A stretch of 64,000 nucleotides of DNA from Cyprinodon diabolis. Taxonomy: Eukaryota > Chordata > Actinopteri > Cyprinodontiformes > Cyprinodontidae. Position numbers and translations under genes: made by a program. The stretch covers positions 142,458 to 206,457 of the forward strand of contig JARPUW010000277.1 of assembly GCA_030533445.1 (NCBI GenBank), in the 5' to 3' direction. Below are positions 51,301-63,960 of the stretch, one piece after another (position 1 is the stretch's first letter; each line of letters opens with the position of its first letter). The notes beneath the pieces were generated by a model. That model ran no database searches. It saw nothing but the letters and a program-made list of their open reading frames with translations, and was not told the DNA's origin.

Positions 51301-54300
51301 GCCTCAACTTCTGATTTGAAGCTTGGAACCAAAAACATCTGCTCAAATCTACTTTATATTGTTAGTTTTCAGCTCTAGATGATTGCCATAAAAGATCATG
51401 GCTGTATCATTAATGGTTTGTCTGTTACAACTCCAGAGGCCAAAATGGCATTATCTCACTGTGAAAAGAGCGTTTTGGCCTCAACTTCTGATTTGAAGCT
51501 TGGAACCAAAAACATCTGCTCAAATCTACTTTATATTGATAGTTTTCAGCTCTAGGTGATTGCCTGAAAAGATCATGGCTGTATCATTAATGGTTTGTCT
51601 GTTACAACTCCAGAGGCCAAAATGGCATTATCTCACTGTGAAAAGAGCGTTTTGGCCTCAACCTTCTGATTTGAAGCTTGGAACCAAAAACATCTGCTCA
51701 AATCTACTTTATATTGTTAGTTTTCAGCTCTAGATGATTGCCAGAAAAGATCATGGCTGTATCATTAATGGTTTGTCTGTTACAACTCCAGAGGCCAAAA
51801 TGGCATTATCTCACTGTGAAAAGAGCGTTTTGGCCTCAACCTTCTGATTTGAAGATTGGAACCAAAAACATCTGCTCAAATCTACTTTATATTGTTAGTT
51901 TTCAGCTCTAGATGATTGCCAGAAAAGATCATGGCTGTATCATTAACGGTTTGTCTGTTACAACTCCAGAGGCCAAAATGGCATTATCTCACTGTGAAAA
52001 GTGCGTTTTGGCCTCAACTTCTGATTTCAAGCTTGGAACCAAAAACATCTGCTCAAATCTACTTTATATTGTTAGTTTTCAGCTCTAGGTGATTGCCTGA
52101 AAAGATCATGGCTGTATCATTAATGGTTTGTCTGTTACAACTCCAGAGGCCAAAATGGCATTATCTCACTGTGAAAAGAGCGTTTTGGCCTCAACCTTAC
52201 GATTTGAAGCTTGGAACCAAAAACATCTGCTCAAATCTACTTCATATTGTTAGTTTTCAGCTCTAGATGATTGCCAGAAAAGATCATGGCTGTATCATTA
52301 ATGGTTTGTCTGTTACAACTCCAGAGGCCAAAATGGCATTATCTCACTGTGAAAAGTGCGTTTTGGCCTCAACTTCTGATTTGAAGCTTGGAACCAAAAA
52401 CATCTGCTCAAATCTACTTTATATTGTTAGTTTTCAGCTCTAGATGATTGCCAGAAAAGATCATGGCTGTATCATTAATGGTTTGTCTGTTACAACTCCA
52501 GAGGCCAAAATGGCATTATCTCACTGTGAAAAGAGCGTTTTGGCCTCAACTTCTGATTTGAAGCTTGGAACCAAAAACATCTGCTCAAATCTACTTTATA
52601 TTGTTAGTTTTCAGCTCTAGATGATTGCCTGAAAAGATCATGGCTGTATCATTAATGGTTTGTCTGTTACAACTCCAGAGGCCAAAATGGCATTATCTCA
52701 CTGTGAAAAGAGCGTTTTGGCCTCAACTTCTGATTTGAAGCTTGGAACCAAAAACATCTGCTCAAATCTACTTTATATTGTTAGTTTTCAGCTCTATATG
52801 ATTGCCTGAAAAGATCATGGCTGTATCATTAATAGTTTGTCTGTTACAACTCCAGAGGCCAAAATGGCATTATCTCACTGTGAAAAGTGCGTTTGGCCTC
52901 AACTTCTGATTTGAAGCTTGGAACCAAAAACATCTGCTCAAATCTACTTTATATTGTTAGTTTTCAGCTCTAGATGATTGCCAGAAAAGATCATGGCTGT
53001 ATCATTAATGGTTTGTCTGTTACAACTCCAGAGGCCAAAATGGCATTATCTCACTGTGAAAAGAGCGTTTTGGCCTCAACTTCTGATTTGAAGCTTGGAA
53101 CCAAAAACATCTGCTCAAATCTACTTTATATTGATAGTTTTCAGCTCTAGGTGATTGCCTGAAAAGATCATGGCTGTATCATTAATGGTTTGTCTGTTAC
53201 AACTCCAGAGGCCAAAATGGCATTATCTCACTGTGAAAAGAGCGTTTTGGCCTCAACCTTCTGATTTGAAGCTTGGAACCAAAAACATCTGCTCAAATCT
53301 ACTTTATATTGTTAGTTTTCAGCTCTAGATGATTGCCAGAAAAGATCATGGCTGTATCATTAATGGTTTGTCTATTACAACTCCAGAGGCCAAAATGGCA
53401 TTATCTCACTGTGAAAAGAGCGTTTTGGCCTCAACCTTCTGATTTGAAGCTTGGAACCAAAAACATCTGCTCAAATCTACTTTATATTGTTAGTTTTCAG
53501 CTCTAGATGATTGCCAGAAAAGATCATGGCTGTATAATTAATGGTTTGTCTATTACAACTCCAGAGGCCAAAATGGCATTATCTCACTGTGAAAAGAGCG
53601 TTTTGGCCTCAACTTCTGATTTGAAGCTTGGAACCAAAAACATCTGCTCAAATCTACTTTATATTGTTAGTTTTCAGCTCTAGATGATTGCCAGAAAAGA
53701 TCATGGCTGTATCATTAATGGTTTGTCTGTTACAACTCAAGAGGCCAAAATGGCATTATCTCACTGTGAAAAGTGCGTTTTGGCCTCAACTTCTGATTTG
53801 AAGCTTGAAACCAAAAAAATCTGCTCAAATCTACTTTATATTGTTAGTTTTCAGCTCTAGATGATTGCCTGAAAAGATCATGGCTGTATCATTAATGGTT
53901 TGTCTGTTACAACTCCAGAGGCCAAAATGGCATTATCTCACTGTGAAAAGAGCGTTTTGGCCTCAACTTCTGATTTGAAGCTTGGAACCAAAAACATCTG
54001 CTCAAATCTACTTTATATTGTTAGTTTTCAGCTCTAGATGATTGCCTGAAAAGATCATGGCTGTATCATTAATGGTTTGTCTGTTACAACTCCAGAGGCC
54101 AAAATGGCATTATCTCACGGTGAAAAGTGCGTTTTGGCCTCAACTTCTGATTTGAAGCTTGGAACCAAAAACATCTGCTCAAATCTACTTTATATTGTTA
54201 GTTTTCAGCTCTAGATGATTGCCAGAAAAGATCATGGCTGTATCATTAATGGTTTGTCTGTTACAACTCCAGAGGCCAAAATGGCATTATCTCACTGTGA

Positions 54301-55278
54301 AAAGAGCGTTTTGGCCTCAACCTTCTGATTTGAAGCTTGAAACCAAAAACATCTGCTCAAATCTACTTTATATTGTTAGTTTTCAGCTCTAGATGATTGC
54401 CAGAAAAGATCATGGCTGTATCATTAATGGTTTGTCTGTTACAACTCCAGAGGCCAAAATGGCATTATCTCACTGTGAAAAGAGCGTTTTGGCCTCAACT
54501 TCTGATTTGAAGCTTGGAACCAAAAACATCTGCTCAAATCTACTTTATATTGTTAGTTTTCAGCTCTAGATGATTGCCTGAAAAGATCATGGCTGTATCA
54601 TTAATGGTTTGTCTGTTACAACTCCAGAGGCCAAAATGGCATTATCTCACTGTGAAAAGAGCGTTTTGGCCTCAACTTCTGATTTGAAGCTTGGAACCAA
54701 AAACATCTGCTCAAATCTACTTTATATTGTTAGTTTTCAGCTCTAGATGATTGCCTGAAAAGATCATGGTTGTATCATTAATGGTTTGTCTGTTACAACT
54801 CCAGAGGCCAAAATGGCATTATCTCACTGTGAAAAGTGCGTTTTGGCCTCAACTTCTGATTTGAAGCTTGGAACCAAAAACATCTGCTCCAATCTACTTT
54901 ATATTGCTAGTTTTCAGCTCTAGATGATTGCCAGAAAAGATCATGGCTGTATCATTAATGGTTTGTCTGTTACAACTCCAGAGGCCAAAATGGCATTATC
55001 TCACTGTGAAAAGAGCGTTTTGGCCTCAACCTTCTGATTTGAAGCTTGGAACCAAAAACATCTGCTCAAATCTACTTTATATTGTTAGTTTTCAGCTCTA
55101 GGTGATTGCCTGAAAAGATCATGGCTGTATCATTAATGGTTTGTCTGTTACAACTCCAGAGGCCAAAATGGCATTATCTCACTGTGAAAAGAGCGTTTTG
55201 GCCTCAACCTTACGATTTGAAGCTTGGAACCAAAAACATCTGCTCAAATCTACTTTATATTGTTAGTTTTCAGCTCTA
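48364..55278. repeat. 63-monomer super-HOR, partial copy 2 (39 monomers)
   Basis: This segment matches 37193-44108 for 39 monomers at an offset of 11171 bp. It runs from the cacggtg/cttgaaac pair through ccataaaag, gaagattgg, aacgg with tttcaag, C-s9 with ttcatattg, actcaag, cacggtg, cttgaaac and atggttg to the C-s9 monomer at 55101. Two differences stand out near the right end: one t is missing in gtttggcc near 52893, and the C-s9 at 55101 reads tactttat where the first copy has tacttcat. After 55278 the sequence jumps to attgatag and C-s8 monomers, unlike the first copy, so the duplicated tract ends here. Confidence 0.88.
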
Positions 55279-58200
55279 GATGATTGCCAGAAAAGATCAT
55301 GGCTGTATCATTAATGGTTTGTCTGTTACAACTCCAGAGGCCAAAATGGCATTATCTCACTGTGAAAAGAGCGTTTTGGCCTCAACTTCTGATTTGAAGC
55401 TTGGAACCAAAAACATCTGCTCAAATCTACTTTATATTGATAGTTTTCAGCTCTAGGTGATTGCCTGAAAAGATCATGGCTGTATCATTAATGGTTTGTC
55501 TGTTACAACTCCAGAGGCCAAAATGGCATTATCTCACTGTGAAAAGAGCGTTTTGGCCTCAACCTTCTGATTTGAAGCTTGGAACCAAAAACATCTGCTC
55601 AAATCTACTTTATATTGTTAGTTTTCAGCTCTATATGATTGCCTGAAAAGATCATGGCTGTATCATTAATAGTTTGTCTGTTACAACTCCAGAGGCCAAA
55701 ATGGCATTATCTCACTGTGAAAAGTGCGTTTGGCCTCAACTTCTGATTTGAAGCTTGGAACCAAAACATCTGCTCAAATCTACTTATATTGTTAGTTTTC
55801 AGCTCTAGGTGATTGCCTGAAAAGATCATGGCTGTATCATTAATGGTTTGTCTGTTACAACTCCAGAGGCCAAAATGGCATTATCTCACTGTGAAAAGAG
55901 CGTTTTGGCCTCAACCTTACGATTTGAAGCTTGGAACCAAAAACATCTGCTCAAATCTACTTCATATTGTTAGTTTTCAGCTCTAGATGATTGCCAGAAA
56001 AGATCATGGCTGTATCATTAATGGTTTGTCTGTTACAACTCCAGAGGCCAAAATGGCATTATCTCACTGTGAAAAGTGCGTTTTGGCCTCAACTTCTGAT
56101 TTGAAGCTTGGAACCAAAAACATCTGCTCAAATCTACTTTATATTGTTAGTTTTCAGCTCTAGATGATTGCCAGAAAAGATCATGGCTGTATCATTAATG
56201 GTTTGTCTGTTACAACTCCAGAGGCCAAAATGGCATTATCTCACTGTGAAAAGAGCGTTTTGGCCTCAACTTCTGATTTGAAGCTTGGAACCAAAAACAT
56301 CTGCTCAAATCTACTTTATATTGTTAGTTTTCAGCTCTAGATGATTGCCTGAAAAGATCATGGCTGTATCATTAATGGTTTGTCTGTTACAACTCCAGAG
56401 GCCAAAATGGCATTATCTCACTGTGAAAAGAGCGTTTTGGCCTCAACCTTACGATTTGAAGCTTGGAACCAAAAACATCTGCTCAAATCTACTTTATATT
56501 GTTAGTTTCAGCTCTATATGATTGCCTGAAAAGATCATGGCTGTATCATTAATAGTTTGTCTGTTACAACTCCAGAGGCCAAAATGGCATTATCTCACTG
56601 TGAAAAGTGCGTTTTGGCCTCAACTTCTGATTTGAAGCTTGGAACCAAAAACATCTGCTCAAATCTACTTTATATTGTTAGTTTTCAGCTCTAGATGATT
56701 GCCAGAAAAGATCATGGCTGTATCATTAATGGTTTGTCTGTTACAACTCCAGAGGCCAAAATGGCATTATCTCACTGTGAAAAGAGCGTTTTGGCCTCAA
56801 CTTCTGATTTGAAGCTTGGAACCAAAAACATCTGCTCAAATCTACTTTATATTGATAGTTTTCAGCTCTAGGTGATTGCCTGAAAAGATCATGGCTGTAT
56901 CATTAATGGTTTGTCTGTTACAACTCCAGAGGCCAAAATGGCATTATCTCACTGTGAAAAGAGCGTTTTGGCCTCAACCTTCTGATTTGAAGCTTGGAAC
57001 CAAAAACATCTGCTCAAATCTACTTTATATTGTTAGTTTTCAGCTCTAGATGATTGCCAGAAAAGATCATGGCTGTATCATTAATGGTTTGTCTATTACA
57101 ACTCCAGAGGCCAAAATGGCATTATCTCACTGTGAAAAGAGCGTTTTGGCCTCAACCTTCTGATTTGAAGCTTGGAACCAAAAACATCTGCTCAAATCTA
57201 CTTTATATTGTTAGTTTTCAGCTCTAGATGATTGCCAGAAAAGATCATGGCTGTATAATTAATGGTTTGTCTATTACAACTCCAGAGGCCAAAATGGCAT
57301 TATCTCACTGTGAAAAGAGCGTTTTGGCCTCAACTTCTGATTTGAAGCTTGGAACCAAAAACATCTGCTCAAATCTACTTTATATTGTTAGTTTTCAGCT
57401 CTAGATGATTGCCAGAAAAGATCATGGCTGTATCATTAATGGTTTGTCTGTTACAACTCAAGAGGCCAAAATGGCATTATCTCACTGTGAAAAGTGCGTT
57501 TTGGCCTCAACTTCTGATTTGAAGCTTGAAACCAAAAAAATCTGCTCAAATCTACTTTATATTGTTAGTTTTCAGCTCTAGATGATTGCCTGAAAAGATC
57601 ATGGCTGTATCATTAATGGTTTGTCTGTTACAACTCCAGAGGCCAAAATGGCATTATCTCACTGTGAAAAGAGCGTTTTGGCCTCAACTTCTGATTTGAA
57701 GCTTGGAACCAAAAACATCTGCTCAAATCTACTTTATATTGTTAGTTTTCAGCTCTAGATGATTGCCTGAAAAGATCATGGCTGTATCATTAATGGTTTG
57801 TCTGTTACAACTCCAGAGGCCAAAATGGCATTATCTCACGGTGAAAAGTGCGTTTTGGCCTCAACTTCTGATTTGAAGCTTGGAACCAAAAACATCTGCT
57901 CAAATCTACTTTATATTGTTAGTTTTCAGCTCTAGATGATTGCCAGAAAAGATCATGGCTGTATCATTAATGGTTTGTCTGTTACAACTCCAGAGGCCAA
58001 AATGGCATTATCTCACTGTGAAAAGAGCGTTTTGGCCTCAACCTTCTGATTTGAAGCTTGAAACAAAAACATCTGCTCAAATCTACTTTATATTGTTAGT
58101 TTTCAGCTCTAGATGATTGCCAGAAAGATCATGGCTGTATCATTAATGGTTTGTCTGTTACAACTCCAGAGGCCAAAATGGCATTATCTCACTGTGAAAA

Positions 58201-59881
58201 GAGCGTTTTGGCCTCAACTTCTGATTTGAAGCTTGGAACCAAAAACATCTGCTCAAATCTACTTTATATTGTTAGTTTTCAGCTCTAGATGATGCCTGAA
58301 AAGATCATGGCTGTATCATTAATGGTTTGTCTGTTACAACTCCAGAGGCCAAAATGGCATTATCTCACTGTGAAAAGAGCGTTTTGGCCTCAACTTCTGA
58401 TTTGAAGCTTGGAACCAAAAACATCTGCTCAAATCTACTTTATATTGTTAGTTTTCAGCTCTAGATGATTGCCTGAAAAGATCATGGTTGTATCATTAAT
58501 GGTTTGTCTGTTACAACTCCAGAGGCCAAATGGCATTATCTCACTGTGAAAAGTGCGTTTTGGCCTCAACTTCTGATTTGAAGCTTGGAACCAAAAACAT
58601 CTGCTCCAATCTACTTTATATTGCTAGTTTTCAGCTCTAGATGATTGCCAGAAAAGATCATGGCTGTATCATTAATGGTTTGTCTGTTACAACTCCAGAG
58701 GCCAAAATGGCATTATCTCACTGTGAAAAGAGCGTTTTGGCCTCAACCTTCTGATTTGAAGCTTGGAACCAAAAACATCTGCTCAAATCTACTTTATATT
58801 GTTAGTTTTCAGCTCTAGATGATTGCCAGAAAAGATCATGGCTGTATCATTAATGGTTTGTCTGTTACAACTCCAGAGGCCAAAATGGCATTATCTCACT
58901 GTGAAAAGAGCGTTTTGGCCTCAACCTTCTGATTTGAAGCTTGGAACCAAAAACATCTGCTCAAATCTACTTTATATTGTTAGTTTTCAGCTCTAGATGA
59001 TTGCCAGAAAAGATCATGGCTGTATCATTAATGGTTTGTCTGTTACAACTCCAGAGGCCAAAATGGCATTATCTCACTGTGAAAAGAGCGTTTTGGCCTC
59101 AACCTTCTGATTTGAAGCTTGGAACCAAAAACATCTGCTCAAATCTACTTTATATTGTTAGTTTTCAGCTCTAGATGATTGCCAGAAAAGATCATGGCTG
59201 TATCATTAATGGTTTGTCTGTTACAACTCCAGAGGCCAAAATGGCATTATCTCACTGTGAAAAGAGCGTTTTGGCCTCAACTTCTGATTTGAAGCTTGGA
59301 ACCAAAAACATCTGCTCAAATCTACTTTATATTGTTAGTTTTCAGCTCTAGATGATTGCCTGAAAAGATCATGGCTGTATCATTAATGGTTTGTCTGTTA
59401 CAACTCCAGAGGCCAAAATGGCATTATCTCACTGTGAAAAGAGCGTTTTGGCCTCAACTTCTGATTTGAAGCTTGGAACCAAAAACATCTGCTCAAATCT
59501 ACTTTATATTGTTAGTTTTCAGCTCTATATGATTGCCTGAAAAGATCATGGCTGTATCATTAATAGTTTGTCTGTTACAACTCCAGAGGCCAAAATGGCA
59601 TTATCTCACTGTGAAAAGTGCGTTTTGGCCTCAACTTCTGATTTGAAGCTTGGAACCAAAAACATCTGCTCAAATCTACTTTATATTGTTAGTTTTCAGC
59701 TCTAGATGATTGCCAGAAAAGATCATGGCTGTATCATTAATGGTTTGTCTGTTACAACTCCAGAGGCCAAAATGGCATTATCTCACTGTGAAAAGAGCGT
59801 TTTGGCCTCAACTTCTGATTTGAAGCTTGGAACCAAAAACATCTGCTCAAATCTACTTTATATTGATAGTTTTCAGCTCTA
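55279..59881. repeat. Mosaic segment rich in small deletions
   Basis: After A-s7 (attgatag) and C-s8, a 174-bp D-t7 monomer (55634) joins directly to C-s9 with ttcatattg (55808). From there the order follows 52088 onward, about 21 monomers later: A-t7, A-s7, B-s9, D-t7, attgatag, C-s8, tctatt, gtataatt, actcaag, B-s7, cacggtg, cttgaaac, A-s7, B-s7, atggttg, then A-s8 three times, A-s7, B-s7, D-t7, attgatag. The B-s9 monomer at 56340 replaces the expected B-s7. Single-base losses are frequent: near 55730, 55764, 55785, 56508, 58064, 58124, 58293 and 58529. Confidence 0.82.
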
Positions 59882-62800
59882 GGTGATTGCCTGAAAAGAT
59901 CATGGCTGTATCATTAATGGTTTGTCTGTTACAACTCCAGAGGCCAAAATGGCATTATCTCACTGTGAAAAGAGCGTTTTGGCCTCAACCTTCTGATTTG
60001 AAGCTTGGAACCAAAAACATCTGCTCAAATCTACTTTATATTGTTAGTTTTCAGCTCTATATGATTGCCTGAAAAGATCATGGCTGTATCATTAATAGTT
60101 TGTCTGTTACAACTCCAGAGGCCAAAATGGCATTATCTCACTGTGAAAAGTGCGTTTTGGCCTCAACTTCTGATTTGAAGCTTGGAACCAAAAACATCTG
60201 CTCAAATCTACTTTATATTGTTAGTTTTCAGCTCTAGATGATTGCCAGAAAAGATCATGGCTGTATCATTAATGGTTTGTCTGTTACAACTCCAGAGGCC
60301 AAAATGGCATTATCTCACTGTGAAAAGAGCGTTTTGGCCTCAACTTCTGATTTGAAGCTTGGAACCAAAAACATCTGCTCAAATCTACTTTATATTGATA
60401 GTTTTCAGCTCTAGGTGATTGCCTGAAAAGATCATGGCTGTATCATTAATGGTTTGTCTGTTACAACTCCAGAGGCCAAAATGGCATTATCTCACTGTGA
60501 AAAGAGCGTTTTGGCCTCAACCTTCTGATTTGAAGCTTGGAACCAAAAACATCTGCTCAAATCTACTTTATATTGTTAGTTTTCAGCTCTAGATGATTGC
60601 CAGAAAAGATCATGGCTGTATCATTAATGGTTTGTCTATTACAACTCCAGAGGCCAAAATGGCATTATCTCACTGTGAAAAGAGCGTTTTGGCCTCAACC
60701 TTCTGATTTGAAGCTTGGAACCAAAAACATCTGCTCAAATCTACTTTATATTGTTAGTTTTCAGCTCTAGATGATTGCCAGAAAAGATCATGGCTGTATA
60801 ATTAATGGTTTGTCTATTACAACTCCAGAGGCCAAAATGGCATTATCTCACTGTGAAAAGAGCGTTTTGGCCTCAACTTCTGATTTGAAGCTTGGAACCA
60901 AAAACATCTGCTCAAATCTACTTTATATTGTTAGTTTTCAGCTCTAGATGATTGCCAGAAAAGATCATGGCTGTATCATTAATGGTTTGTCTGTTACAAC
61001 TAAAGAGGCCAAAATGGCATTATCTCACTGTGAAAAGTGCGTTTTGGCCTCAACTTCTGATTTGAAGCTTGAAACCAAAAAAATCTGCTCAAATCTACTT
61101 TATATTGTTAGTTTTCAGCTCTAGATGATTGCCTGAAAAGATCATGGCTGTATCATTAATGGTTTGTCTGTTACAACTCCAGAGGCCAAAATGGCATTAT
61201 CTCACTGTGAAAGAGCGTTTTGGCCTCAACTTCTGATTTGAAGCTTGGAACCAAAAACATCTGCTCAAATCTACTTTATATTGTTAGTTTTCAGCTCTAG
61301 ATGATTGCCTGAAAAGATCATGGCTGTATCATTAATGGTTTGTCTGTTACAACTCCAGAGGCCAAAATGGCATTATCTCACGGTGAAAAGTGCGTTTTGG
61401 CCTCAACTTCTGATTTGAAGCTTGGAACCAAAAACATCTGCTCAAATCTACTTTATATTGTTAGTTTTCAGCTCTAGATGATTGCCAGAAAAGATCATGG
61501 CTGTATCATTAATGGTTTGTCTGTTACAACTCCAGAGGCCAAAATGGCATTATCTCACTGTGAAAAGAGCGTTTTGGCCTCAACCTTCTGATTTGAAGCT
61601 TGAAACCAAAAACATCTGCTCAAATCTACTTTATATTGTTAGTTTTCAGCTCTAGATGATTGCCAGAAAAGATCATGGCTGTATCATTAATGGTTTGTCT
61701 GTTACAACTCCAGAGGCCAAAATGGCATTATCTCACTGTGAAAAGAGCGTTTTGGCCTCAACTTCTGATTTGAAGCTTGGAACCAAAAACATCTGCTCAA
61801 ATCTACTTTATATTGTTAGTTTTCAGCTCTAGATGATTGCCTGAAAAGATCATGGCTGTATCATTAATGGTTTGTCTGTTACAACTCCAGAGGCCAAAAT
61901 GGCATTATCTCACTGTGAAAAGAGCGTTTTGGCCTCAACTTCTGATTTGAAGCTTGGAACCAAAAACATCTGCTCAAATCTACTTTATATTGTTAGTTTT
62001 CAGCTCTAGATGATTGCCTGAAAAGATCATGGTTGTATCATTAATGGTTTGTCTGTTACAACTCCAGAGGCCAAAATGGCATTATCTCACTGTGAAAAGT
62101 GCGTTTTGGCCTCAACTTCTGATTTGAAGCTTGGAACCAAAAACATCTGCTCCAATCTACTTTATATTGCTAGTTTTCAGCTCTAGATGATTGCCAGAAA
62201 AGATCATGGCTGTATCATTAATGGTTTGTCTGTTACAACTCCAGAGGCAAAATGGCATTATCTCACTGTGAAAAGAGCGTTTTGGCCTCAACCTTCTGAT
62301 TTGAAGCTTGGAACCAAAAACATCTGCTCAAATCTACTTTATATTGTTAGTTTTCAGCTCTAGATGATTGCCAGAAAAGATCATGGCTGTATCATTAATG
62401 GTTTGTCTGTTACAACTCCAGAGGCCAAAATGGCATTATCTCACTGTGAAAAGAGCGTTTTGGCCTCAACCTTCTGATTTGAAGCTTGGAACCAAAAACA
62501 TCTGCTCAAATCTACTTTATATTGTTAGTTTTCAGCTCTAGATGATTGCCAGAAAAGATCATGGCTGTATCATTAATGGTTTGTCTGTTACAACTCCAGA
62601 GGCCAAAATGGCATTATCTCACTGTGAAAAGAGCGTTTTGGCCTCAACCTTCTGATTTGAAGCTTGGAACCAAAAACATCTGCTCAAATCTACTTTATAT
62701 TGTTAGTTTTCAGCTCTAGATGATTGCCAGAAAAGATCATGGCTGTATCATTAATGGTTTGTCTGTTACAACTCCAGAGGCCAAAATGGCATTATCTCAC

Positions 62801-63960
62801 TGTGAAAAGAGCGTTTTGGCCTCAACTTCTGATTTGAAGCTTGGAACCAAAAACATCTGCTCAAATCTACTTTATATTGTTAGTTTTCAGCTCTAGATGA
62901 TTGCCTGAAAAGATCATGGCTGTATCATTAATGGTTTGTCTGTTACAACTCCAGAGGCCAAAATGGCATTATCTCACTGTGAAAAGAGCGTTTTGGCCTC
63001 AACTTCTGATTTGAAGCTTGGAACCAAAACATCTGCTCAAATCTACTTTATATTGTTAGTTTTCAGCTCTATATGATTGCCTGAAAAGATCATGGCTGTA
63101 TCATTAATAGGTTTGTCTGTTACAACTCCAGAGGCCAAAATGGCATTATCTCACTGTGAAAAGTGCGTTTTGGCCTCAACTTCTGATTTGAAGCTTGGAA
63201 CCAAAAACATCTGCTAAAATCTACTTTATATTGTTAGTTTTCAGCTCTAGATGATTGCCAGAAAAGATCATGGCTGTATCATTAATGGTTTGTCTGTTAC
63301 AACTCCAGAGGCCAAAATGGCATTATCTCACTGTGAAAAGAGCGTTTTGGCCTCAACTTCTGATTTGAAGCTTGGAACCAAAAACATCTGCTCAAATCTA
63401 CTTTATATTGATAGTTTTCAGCTCTAGGTGATTGCCTGAAAAGATCATGGCTGTATCATTAATGGTTTGTCTGTTACAACTCCAGAGGCCAAAATGGCAT
63501 TATCTCACTGTGAAAAGAGAGCGTTTTGGCCTCAACCTTCTGATTTGAAGCTTGGAACCAAAAACATCTGCTCAAATCTACTTTATATTGTTAGTTTTCA
63601 GCTCTAGATGATTGCCTGAAAAGATCATGGCTGTATCATTAATGGTTTGTCTGTTACAACTCCAGAGGCCAAAATGGCATTATCTCACTGTGAAAAGAGC
63701 GTTTTGGCCTCAACTTCTGATTTGAAGCTTGGAACCAAAAACATCTGCTCAAATCTACTTTATATTGTTAGTTTTCAGCTCTAGATGATTGCCTGAAAAG
63801 ATCATGGCTGTATCATTAATGGTTTGTCTGTTACAACTCCAGAGGCCAAAATGGCATTATCTCACGGTGAAAAGTGCGTTTTGGCCTCAACTTCTGATTT
63901 GAAGCTTGGAACCAAAAACATCTGCTCAAATCTACTTTATATTGTTAGTTTTCAGCTCTA
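59882..63960. repeat. 23-monomer segment matching 34355-39852 without its 8-monomer duplication
   Basis: The order is C-s8, D-t7, attgatag, C-s8, tctatt, gtataatt, actaaag, B-s7, cacggtg, cttgaaac, A-s7, B-s7, atggttg, A-s8 three times, A-s7, B-s7, D-t7 (tgctaaaatc), attgatag, C-s8, B-s7, cacggtg. This follows 34355-39852 once the 1419-bp duplication is removed: 5498 minus 1419 is 4079 bp, and this segment is also 4079 bp because its three deletions and three inserted bases cancel. Indels lie near 61210, 62249, 63028, 63110 and 63517. A matching variant difference is the B start at 61832 where the upstream copy has an A start at 37725. Confidence 0.84.
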
